Assembly: GCF_009754945.1 (NCBI RefSeq)
Contig: NZ_WPIN01000026.1
Coordinates: 44,025-108,024, forward strand
Length of the DNA: 64,000 nt
Source of the DNA: Spirosoma arboris
Lineage (GTDB): Bacteria > Bacteroidota > Bacteroidia > Cytophagales > Spirosomataceae
Direction of reading: 5' to 3'
Positions 58,202-64,000 of this stretch are shown here, piece after piece (within the stretch, counting starts at the first letter, position 1; each line of letters begins with the position of its first letter). A program made the translations under genes and the position numbers. The notes under the pieces are model-generated. The model saw only the letters and a list, made by a program, of their open reading frames with translations, was not told the origin of the DNA and did not search any database.

Positions 58202-58222
58202 TACCAGTCAATTGATTTTAGG

Positions 58223-58256
58223 TATGCCACGGCTAAACGCTGTGGCATATTGTTTT
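58223..58256 (+). terminator. Terminator after the DedA gene
   Basis: TATGCCAC (58223-58230) pairs with GTGGCATA (58242-58249) around an 11-nt loop, and TTGTTTTTA follows. It lies 21 nt after the DedA stop and 13 nt before the aroE ATG. Confidence 0.8.
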
Positions 58257-58269
58257 TAATCCTATTAAC

Positions 58270-59013
58270 ATGAAGCGTTACGGTCTTATTGGTTTTCCAC
58301 TCACGCATTCGTTCTCACAACGATACTTTACCGAGAAATTTGCTCGTGAAGGAATTACAGACAGTCGTTATGACTTATTTGATATGCCAGACATTTCGGC
58401 CTTAGCAGACCTTCTTGAATTACCTGACCTGCAAGGACTAAATGTAACGATTCCGCATAAACAGGCTGTACTACCTTATTTAGATCGCCTGGATATATCA
58501 GCCGAAAAAATTGGTGCTGTAAATGTAATCAAGCTGAATGCAGACGGTTCTCGAACAGGCTATAACTCCGATTATTACGGCTTTAAGCAATCGCTTACAG
58601 ATTGGTTAGCCGCACTTCAGCGTACGCCAGCAAATCTTCAGGCATTGGTACTTGGTACTGGTGGGGCTTCCAAAGCCGTTACTGTCGCCCTGGCCGATTT
58701 AAGTATTCCTTATAAATTCGTATCACGAAAAAAAACAGCTGAGACGCTGACTTATGAGGAATTAACAGAAGTCATAACTGAGTATCCGTTAATTATCAAT
58801 GGTTCGCCGGTTGGAACCTACCCTCGAGTCAGTGAAGCACCTGCTTTACCCTACTCGCAACTAACTGATCAGCACTTGTTGTATGATCTGGTCTATAATC
58901 CAGCGGAAACTCAGTTTATGAAACTCGGCCACGAACATGGGGCTGCTGTACATAATGGCTTACGCATGCTGGAGCTTCAGGCTGAGAAAGCCTGGGAAAT
59001 TTGGCAACTATAG
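58270..59013 (+). CDS. aroE: Shikimate dehydrogenase
   Basis: AroE reduces 3-dehydroshikimate to shikimate with NADPH in aromatic amino acid synthesis. The 247-residue product shows the substrate-binding GFPLTHSFSQRYF with Ser14 and Ser16, NVTIPHKQAVLPYLD with the catalytic Lys64, AVNVIKL, GYNSDYYGF with the catalytic Asp101, the NADP-binding LVLGTGGASKAV near residue 128, and NGSPVGTYP near residue 176. It is slightly shorter than the E. coli enzyme but complete. The ABM monooxygenase gene follows 31 nt later. Confidence 0.93.
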   Translation: MKRYGLIGFPLTHSFSQRYFTEKFAREGITDSRYDLFDMPDISALADLLELPDLQGLNVTIPHKQAVLPYLDRLDISAEKIGAVNVIKLNADGSRTGYNSDYYGFKQSLTDWLAALQRTPANLQALVLGTGGASKAVTVALADLSIPYKFVSRKKTAETLTYEELTEVITEYPLIINGSPVGTYPRVSEAPALPYSQLTDQHLLYDLVYNPAETQFMKLGHEHGAAVHNGLRMLELQAEKAWEIWQL

Positions 59014-59044
59014 TATTTTTCCTACTTCGATAAACCCAAAACAA

Positions 59045-59329
59045 ATGCCTCTCTTAGTTTTTGCCAATATCACTGCTCGTCCCGGAGCCGAAGTTGATCT
59101 TAAAAATGCCTTGCGTGAGTTAATTTTCGATGTAAGAAAAGAACCGGCCTGTCAGCTTTATGAATTGTATGAAAGCGCAGAACATCCCGAACGGTTCATC
59201 ATGCACGAACTCTGGGACGACGAAGCTGGCCTTCAGGCGCACAGTCAAATGCCCCATATGGCAGCGTTTGGGATAAAAGCAAAAGATTGGCTTGCCAAAC
59301 CTGCTGAACTAACAAAAGTTACGGTTTAG
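59045..59329 (+). CDS. Antibiotic-biosynthesis-monooxygenase (ABM) domain protein, YgiN-like
   Basis: The 94-residue product is a single ABM domain, a small dimeric ferredoxin-like fold that occurs in quinol monooxygenases such as YgiN. It shows LLVFANITARPGAEVDLKNA at the start, CQLYELYESAEHPERFIMHE near residue 38 and LWDDEAGLQAHSQMPHMAAF near residue 57. The start is ATG at 59045; a longer in-frame reading begins inside aroE and is not used. Its role is unknown, but it may act on quinones or as a small-molecule binding protein. It follows aroE closely, probably in the same transcript. Confidence 0.88.
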   Translation: MPLLVFANITARPGAEVDLKNALRELIFDVRKEPACQLYELYESAEHPERFIMHELWDDEAGLQAHSQMPHMAAFGIKAKDWLAKPAELTKVTV

Positions 59330-59380
59330 CTATCCGGTCAGGTTCGTTTACCAATGAAGAGGGCAGAGAAGTCGAAAAAT

Positions 59381-60154
59381 TTACAGGCAGATTTCCTTCA
59401 TTCGAGCATCATCCATCACAAATACGTTAAAGTCAACCTGCCCCCGAATACCCTTAACCCAGCCATTCTGGTTGTGTTGCCAGAGATAGAGTTTATCGGC
59501 ATTGTAACTACGTAGGTGCTTAGTCGAGTAATCAGCTATCCATAGTGGGTACTCGTCCAGATTTCCTTTAATATAACGCCGGTAAAGATTACCGTTTGTA
59601 TAAATAATTGGGCGGATCTGATAATGCTCTTCAATGGTTTCGAGCCATAATCGTAGGCCGTTAACAATCGTCTCGTCTGACTGACCATTAATTACCTCGA
59701 AATCAACTACCGGTGCAAAATCACCTGGGCTAAGATTTACATGTTGAATAAAATTATTGGCTTGCTTAAGTGGGTCACGCGTGGGATGATAAAAATGATA
59801 GGCTCCTCGGTGCATAGCTATTTTTTTAGCCTCGCGCCAGTTTTTGTCAAAATGTTTGTCGGCTAAAGTCGCTCCTTCTGTTGCTTTGATAAAGACAAAT
59901 TGTAATCGAACGCCTTCTGCTTCCATTTGTTGAACCCGCGCCCAGTTAATACGATCATTATGTCGTGATACATCAATACCGTGAATGCCGTATCGCATAG
60001 GTAATCGAATACCAAATGCTTGTACAAATCGCCAATCCAGTTCATCAGCCTGTCGCGACCGAACAACCCAAACACCTGCCAAAGCAAGTAGGAATGCCGC
60101 AATCCATAGGCCGTATCGCCGAAAGATGATCTTGACCAGTACGCGAAATTTCAT
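59381..60154 (-). CDS. GH25-family muramidase (lysozyme-like), membrane-anchored
   Basis: GH25 enzymes cleave the beta-1,4 link between N-acetylmuramic acid and N-acetylglucosamine in peptidoglycan. The 257-residue product has an N-terminal TM segment (residues 10-30, YGLWIAAFLLALAGVWVV) and then the GH25 domain, with GIHGIDVSRHNDRINWARVQ near residue 56 carrying the catalytic Asp, FVFIKATEGATLADKHFDKN near residue 84, PVVDFEVING near residue 144 with the catalytic Asp-x-Glu, RPIIYTNGNLYRRYI and LWIADYS near residue 214, and the LWQHNQNG ending. It has its own promoter upstream, in and next to the terminator of the peroxiredoxin gene. Confidence 0.92.
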   Translation of the reverse strand: MKFRVLVKIIFRRYGLWIAAFLLALAGVWVVRSRQADELDWRFVQAFGIRLPMRYGIHGIDVSRHNDRINWARVQQMEAEGVRLQFVFIKATEGATLADKHFDKNWREAKKIAMHRGAYHFYHPTRDPLKQANNFIQHVNLSPGDFAPVVDFEVINGQSDETIVNGLRLWLETIEEHYQIRPIIYTNGNLYRRYIKGNLDEYPLWIADYSTKHLRSYNADKLYLWQHNQNGWVKGIRGQVDFNVFVMDDARMKEICL

Positions 60155-60176
60155 GTAAATAGTTGACTTTACAGGC

Positions 60177-60209
60177 CAAAATTACGGTTTTATCCCCAAA
60201 CCTCTCAAA
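60177..60209 (-). promoter_or_regulatory. Promoter of the GH25 gene
   Basis: On the minus strand TTTG (60209-60206) and TAATTTTG (60184-60177) are separated by 21 bp, close to the Bacteroidota consensus. The -33 element overlaps the edge of the palindrome at 60209-60250. Confidence 0.6.
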
Positions 60210-60250
60210 ATCAGAGAAGCCCTTTGCCTAGGCAAAGGGCTTCTCTGATT
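60209..60250. terminator. 42-nt perfect palindrome after the peroxiredoxin gene
   Basis: The 21-nt arms 60209-60229 and 60230-60250 are exact reverse complements with no spacer. The RNA would form a hairpin with a small loop at the centre (GCCTAGGC). It lies 43 nt after the peroxiredoxin stop and precedes the GH25 gene promoter on the same strand. Confidence 0.85.
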
Positions 60251-60293
60251 CATAATTTACTGATAGCTGTAGCATACAGGCAATAGGACTGCC

Positions 60294-60929
60294 TTATTTA
60301 TTCGGCTGGGGAGTAGTCCGTAAATAGGGCTTGACAAACGTCACGCCTTTTGGAAATTTAGCTTCCAGTTGATCGTTCGGTACAGCGGGAGTTACAATCA
60401 CATCCTCACCTTCCTGCCAATCGGCGGGTGTAGCTACCTGATAATTGGCTGTGAGTTGTAGCGAATCGATTACTCTTAGTAACTCGTTGAAATTACGTCC
60501 TGTTGAGGCTGGATAGGTTAAAGTCAGTTTGATTTTCTTATCAGGCCCAATAACGAACACCGAACGCACTGTTGCTTTTTCGCTAGCATTAGGGTGAATC
60601 ATGTCGTAAAGTGTAGCTACGCTCCGGTCTGGATCGGCAATGAGGGGAAAATTAACTTCCGAGCCCGTAACATCTTTAATGTCTGGGGTCCAGCGATTGT
60701 GCGACTCCAGGTCGTCGACTGAAACAGCAATAACTTTTACATTACGCTTTCCAAATTCATCTTTAAGTAGGGCTGTTTTACCTAGTTCGGTTGTGCAAAC
60801 AGGAGTAAAATCGGCAGGGTGAGAGAATAGCATCCCCCACGAATTACCCAACCATTCATGAAAATGAATGTGGCCTTGTGTTGTGTCGGCCTCAAAATCG
60901 GGGGCAATATCTCCTAAGCGAAGTGACAT
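60294..60929 (-). CDS. 1-Cys peroxiredoxin (Prx6-like)
   Basis: The 211-residue product is a thiol peroxidase of the Prx6 (1-Cys) group. It shows the peroxidatic site HPADFTPVCTTELG with Cys45, KVIAVSVDDLESHNRW near residue 60, the FPLIADPDRSVATLYDMI segment, VRSVFVIGPDKKIKLTLTYP near residue 122 and STGRNFNELLRVIDSLQ near residue 142. There is no resolving Cys near the C-terminus, in line with the 1-Cys type. It reduces hydrogen peroxide and organic peroxides using an external thiol. A palindromic terminator follows. Confidence 0.93.
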   Translation of the reverse strand: MSLRLGDIAPDFEADTTQGHIHFHEWLGNSWGMLFSHPADFTPVCTTELGKTALLKDEFGKRNVKVIAVSVDDLESHNRWTPDIKDVTGSEVNFPLIADPDRSVATLYDMIHPNASEKATVRSVFVIGPDKKIKLTLTYPASTGRNFNELLRVIDSLQLTANYQVATPADWQEGEDVIVTPAVPNDQLEAKFPKGVTFVKPYLRTTPQPNK

Positions 60930-60987
60930 ATAAATAGTGGTTTAGTTGACAATCCCTATCTAGTTAATATAGTAGGCAAAAAACGGA

Positions 60988-61008
60988 AAACCGGCAGTGA
61001 GCCGGTTT
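60988..61008 (-). terminator. Terminator after the response regulator gene
   Basis: AAACCGGC (60988-60995) pairs with GCCGGTTT (61001-61008) around AGTGA. On the minus strand it continues into TCCGTTTTTT. It is 61 nt after the stop codon of the response regulator. Confidence 0.8.
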
Positions 61009-61069
61009 CATCAGCAAACTTAAAATAAACGATGCTAGTTCGCAATTTTTAAAATTCCTCGTTCAGAAA

Positions 61070-61744
61070 TCAGATCAATTTATCTTCCACAGCCATCCTA
61101 ACCAGCTCGGCAGCATTACGAACCTGTAACCGGCGCATCATATTGGCCCGATGGTTATCTACAGTTCGGACACTGAGTTGAAGTTTTTCTGCTATTTCGC
61201 GGCTACTCATACCTGCTACCAAAAACTGTAAAATCTCTTTTTCCTTGTTGGACAGCTTCGATTGTCGTTCTGTACGACTGTGACGGCTCCCTTTTTTGAG
61301 TTGCTGCATGTAGCCACTCAGAATAATAGAAGCAACAGGTGAACTGTAGTATTTTTCACCTGCGGCAATGGTACGGATCGCTTTAATCATCTCATCCGAT
61401 GACGAATCCTTCAGAATATAACCATAAGCACCAGCCTCCACACTTCGCAGAATATAATCTTCATTGTTGTGCATAGACAACATCAGCACGCGCACATTTT
61501 TGTATAGCCTACTGACAACCTGAGTGGTCTGAATACCCGACATACCAGGCAGGGAAATATCCATAAGAATCAGATCAGGCAGTTGTTCTGGGGTTGCCTG
61601 ATGCGCTTTCAGCTTATCAAGAGTTTCTTCGCCATCATTGGCTTCATCAATAATTTCCAGACCGTCTGCCTGTTCCAATAAGAGTCGAATGCCATCCCGA
61701 ACAATAGAATGGTCGTCCACCAGCATTAATTTAGTAGGTGTCAT
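61070..61744 (-). CDS. NarL/FixJ-type response regulator
   Basis: The 224-residue protein has a receiver domain with acidic pocket VDDHSIVRDG near residue 9, phosphoacceptor Asp62 in LILMDISLPGMSG, and the conserved lysine in LKDSSSDEM near residue 115. A C-terminal LuxR-type helix-turn-helix follows, with LSNKEKEILQFLVAGMSSRE near residue 168, IAEKLQLSVRTVDNHRANMM near residue 190. The ATG at 61744 overlaps the last codons of the upstream kinase gene, so the two are translationally coupled and form a two-component pair. The target genes are unknown. Confidence 0.94.
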   Translation of the reverse strand: MTPTKLMLVDDHSIVRDGIRLLLEQADGLEIIDEANDGEETLDKLKAHQATPEQLPDLILMDISLPGMSGIQTTQVVSRLYKNVRVLMLSMHNNEDYILRSVEAGAYGYILKDSSSDEMIKAIRTIAAGEKYYSSPVASIILSGYMQQLKKGSRHSRTERQSKLSNKEKEILQFLVAGMSSREIAEKLQLSVRTVDNHRANMMRRLQVRNAAELVRMAVEDKLI

Positions 61745-63308
61745 GATGAGCAAGTTGGGTTTGATAGGGTATACTGATCTGCAGTTTAGTACCTTTCCCC
61801 GGAGTAGAATTAAGTTTAAATTTACCGTTTACCAGTTTAGTTCGTTCCTGTATGTTATGCAGCCCCTGAGACGGAGGCCGTAACATTGACGACTGCGGGC
61901 TATCACCATTGACTTCCTGAATCGGTTTCATTAACTCATTAACCTGGTTTTTGCGAGGTACACGAAAGCCCTGGCCATCGTCACTCACAACTAATTGTAA
62001 GCTGTTTCCGCGCTCTTTTAGTTCGATATGGATATGAGATGGGTTTGCATGCCGAACCGCATTACTGACCGCTTCCTGGGTCACCCGATACAGCATAATC
62101 TCAATATTTTTATCCAAACGAGGCATATCGGCTGTAAAGTTTGTTTTAAAGGTAACATCGAGCGATTCACTACGGTCATGTTCGGCCAGCATTTTAATGG
62201 CAGGCACAACGCCAAAATCACTTAATACACTAGGCATCAAGTTATTAGAGATCGTCCGGGTTTCCTGAATAGTCTGAGTGACCAGACTCTTTAATGTCTT
62301 TAAGTTTTTAGAATAGGCTGTTGTACCATTTTGTTCATTGACAGCAGCTCGAGTCAGGCCCGCTTCGAGTCCCTCAATTTGCAGTTTAATGGCTGTGAGC
62401 ATCTGCCCCAATCCGTCATGAAGTTCTCGCGACATTCGTTTGCGCTCTTCTTCCTGACCAGCAATTAAGTACGATGTCCTCAGTTTCTGATCATCAATCT
62501 GTTGTTCATACTGTTGCTTTGTGGCTTCGAAGAGTTTCTGGCGGGTTTCTTTTAGCGACTTATTGGCACTTAACAGTTTCTTGTTAGCAGCTGCCGTTTG
62601 ACTCTCAGCTTCAATCAACTGAGCGAACGTTTGTTTAAGTTTTCGGGCTGCAGGCCTGAAAATCAATAGGCCAATACCGATGAGGGCAATCAAAGTAAAG
62701 ATGTATAAGTATAATTCTGTAGAACGTAATAATGCGAGCATGGATCTCTGCTCTCCGTTACAGACCACCACAATCCGGTCAATCTTCTCTAAAAATGGCT
62801 TTTCGTTGGCGAGCATCAATTTAAGACTAGCCTGTACATCGGGCTGTTTTACTTCATCAAACCGTTGCAGACGCATTATTCGATGGGCGCTCTGTTGAAA
62901 AGCTTCAAACTCTGGGCGAATGCCAGCATACAATCGATTTAATGTATCCGAATAGATAATCCGTATCTTAGGATCGTCCGTACGACCTTCCCGAGTTTGC
63001 AAATGGAAACGTTCAAAAACAGGAAATAACCGTCTCAATTCGGCTACATTTTCCTCAAAACTGGATTGCTCACTAGCATCGGTTACCTGGAGCACCTGCT
63101 TTACAATCTGCTGACTCTGGTGTCGTTGGAGCGCAGTATGGCGGATGACGCTCATTTGCTGTTCAATAGCTCCGAAGCGCCATTGTGTTAGCCCCTGCCC
63201 TACCGTTAGCAAAACGGCAAGGATAATGAACATCGTCATATACAAACGAGTGAACCGAACGGGAATTACCGAACCGTCTTTTGCGTTATCGTTGAGTGAA
63301 TCGGACAC
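61731..63308 (-). CDS. NarX-type sensor histidine kinase (HisKA_3)
   Basis: The 525-residue protein has a TM segment (about residues 22-40), a helical periplasmic domain like the four-helix sensor of NarX and PilJ proteins (residues 45-195), a second TM (about residues 200-217), a coiled-coil linker and a HisKA_3 kinase core. The phosphoacceptor is His297 in EEERKRMSRELHDGLGQML. The ATP-binding part has TQEAVSNAVRHANPSHIHIE near residue 413 and VVSDDGQGFRV. The start is GTG at 63308. The gene overlaps the response regulator gene by 14 nt. Confidence 0.92.
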   Translation of the reverse strand: MSDSLNDNAKDGSVIPVRFTRLYMTMFIILAVLLTVGQGLTQWRFGAIEQQMSVIRHTALQRHQSQQIVKQVLQVTDASEQSSFEENVAELRRLFPVFERFHLQTREGRTDDPKIRIIYSDTLNRLYAGIRPEFEAFQQSAHRIMRLQRFDEVKQPDVQASLKLMLANEKPFLEKIDRIVVVCNGEQRSMLALLRSTELYLYIFTLIALIGIGLLIFRPAARKLKQTFAQLIEAESQTAAANKKLLSANKSLKETRQKLFEATKQQYEQQIDDQKLRTSYLIAGQEEERKRMSRELHDGLGQMLTAIKLQIEGLEAGLTRAAVNEQNGTTAYSKNLKTLKSLVTQTIQETRTISNNLMPSVLSDFGVVPAIKMLAEHDRSESLDVTFKTNFTADMPRLDKNIEIMLYRVTQEAVSNAVRHANPSHIHIELKERGNSLQLVVSDDGQGFRVPRKNQVNELMKPIQEVNGDSPQSSMLRPPSQGLHNIQERTKLVNGKFKLNSTPGKGTKLQISIPYQTQLAHHDTY

Positions 63309-63361
63309 GGCAGCGTGATCGAAGCTAAAGTGAATTATAAAAGTAATCTTTTTTGTAGTTT

Positions 63362-63369
63362 TACCTTTG
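63362..63369 (+). promoter_or_regulatory. -7 promoter element of the DUF3299-like gene
   Basis: TACCTTTG matches TAnnTTTG exactly, 28 nt before the ATG at 63398. The -33 TTTG is not in a good place. Confidence 0.45.
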
Positions 63370-63397
63370 TTTTCTACCGTTAAAGTCTTTCAACGCC

Positions 63398-63895
63398 ATG
63401 AACCGTTTAGTAATTGCTTTCCTCTGCGTGTCGCTTATAGCCTCCGCTTTTCGTCCCGCTATCTTACCAATCGAACGAATTAAGCCCAGGGTAGTAGCTC
63501 CCGTAGCTGCCGAACCGGTGAAATTGTCGTGGGAAGTTCTTCGCGATGTTACCTTCAAGAAAAAATGGTATGCCGAAGAATCGGTATACATGCTCTATCC
63601 CACTTTTGGTCAGAGCATCCAGAAACTGAATGGAAAGACAGTCGACTTAACAGGTTATGTGCTTCCAGTCGATCTCGAATCGAATATTTATGTACTATCG
63701 GCATTCCCATATAGCGCCTGTTTTTTTTGTGGGGGCGCGGGGCCAGAATCGGTTGTGTCTCTGAAATTCAAGAAGTCTGACAAAAAATTCAAAACAGATG
63801 AGCGCCGTACTTTCCGAGGTACACTTAAGCTTAATGCAGATAACATCTACGAACTCAATTACATTCTGGCCGATGCAGAAATGATTGAGCAATAG
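63398..63895 (+). CDS. Exported DUF3299-like protein
   Basis: The 165-residue product has a signal peptide (MNRLVIAFLCVSLIASAF). The mature part resembles DUF3299 proteins: WEVLRDVTFKKKWYAEESVYM near residue 45 (in parts), LNGKTVDLTGYVLPVDLESN near residue 78, and YSACFFCGGAGPESVVSLKF near residue 108 with a CxxC motif that could bind metal or a thiol. DUF3299 members occur next to ABC-transport and copper-handling genes in other bacteria; nothing of this kind is seen here. It is transcribed divergently from the kinase and ends in a terminator. Confidence 0.8.
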   Translation: MNRLVIAFLCVSLIASAFRPAILPIERIKPRVVAPVAAEPVKLSWEVLRDVTFKKKWYAEESVYMLYPTFGQSIQKLNGKTVDLTGYVLPVDLESNIYVLSAFPYSACFFCGGAGPESVVSLKFKKSDKKFKTDERRTFRGTLKLNADNIYELNYILADAEMIEQ

Positions 63896-63916
63896 GGTAC
63901 AAGTTTTTAGTATAAA

Positions 63917-63951
63917 AAGCCTACTCTTTCCATAATAGAGCAGGCTTTTTA
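63917..63951 (+). terminator. Terminator after the DUF3299-like gene
   Basis: AAAAAGCCTACTCT pairs with AGAGCAGGCTTTTT around a short loop, with one mismatch. A T-run forms the end. Confidence 0.85.
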
Positions 63952-64000
63952 CGTTTAGGCAATTAAGGCATTAGACTAACCATAAGCTGCGTTAAATTAC

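Overview
The window reads as a chromosomal segment of a Bacteroidota bacterium, most likely a cytophagal of the Spirosoma type (inference). The support is a SusD-like lipoprotein, an Oar-like TonB-dependent receptor, a PafA-type phosphatase, promoters with the Bacteroidota -7 element TAnnTTTG, start codons without Shine-Dalgarno sequences, and the birA / rsfS-ftsH and etfB-etfA-bifunctional nuclease neighbourhoods common in that phylum. Base composition is moderate and fairly even. Almost everything is vertically inherited core or near-core metabolism. I see no prophage, insertion sequence, CRISPR array, tRNA or rRNA; the only gene of a typically mobile kind is a free-standing NUMOD4/HNH endonuclease.

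Layout. 1-9 kb: 3' end of a susD-like gene, tsaE, alanine dehydrogenase, a small unknown gene, gyrB, ppk1 and a Uma2-type nuclease gene. 9-16.5 kb: nucleoside transporter, acyl-CoA synthetase, YfcE-like phosphoesterase, then ftsH and rsfS on the minus strand facing away from birA. 16.5-27 kb: PafA-like phosphatase, fatty acid hydroxylase, polyprenyl diphosphate synthase, patatin, exported metallo-beta-lactamase-fold hydrolase, glycerophosphodiesterase and the TonB receptor. 27-33.4 kb: selD, esterase, RsmI-like methyltransferase, glyoxalase-II-like hydrolase, pssA, purS, fabH and a CoA-binding protein. 33.7-41.4 kb: HNH endonuclease, a very large NtrY-like histidine kinase, an IscA-like protein with one cysteine, an HMG-CoA lyase gene overlapping a TMEM220 gene, and a TPR lipoprotein. 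41.5-47.4 kb: SRP RNA gene, galK, transaldolase/FSA, ftsE-like ATPase, a Tat-exported sugar isomerase-like protein, Dps and a divergent Nramp-like transporter. 47.4-64 kb: a repeat-containing surface-type protein, small lipoprotein and TPR genes, etfBA with the bifunctional nuclease, an exported PPC/DUF296 protein, a large outer-membrane-type protein, thioesterase, phosphosulfolactate synthase, DedA, aroE, ABM monooxygenase, GH25 muramidase, 1-Cys peroxiredoxin, a NarL-type two-component pair and a DUF3299-like protein.

The most unusual content is not a protein. About fifteen intergenic gaps hold a long inverted repeat (arms about 15-50 bp, some nearly perfect) built from short reiterated words such as GTGAAGT, GTAAGT, GTCAATAGTC, TTTACGA or a GC-rich CCGCACCGGCGG word. 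Arms match each other within a locus, but loci do not share a common sequence. Where the hairpin precedes a gene, its inner end usually lies about 0-20 nt before the start codon; at two convergent junctions it runs across stop codons. These differ from the ordinary terminators with T-runs that are also present. I do not recognise them as a described repeat family.
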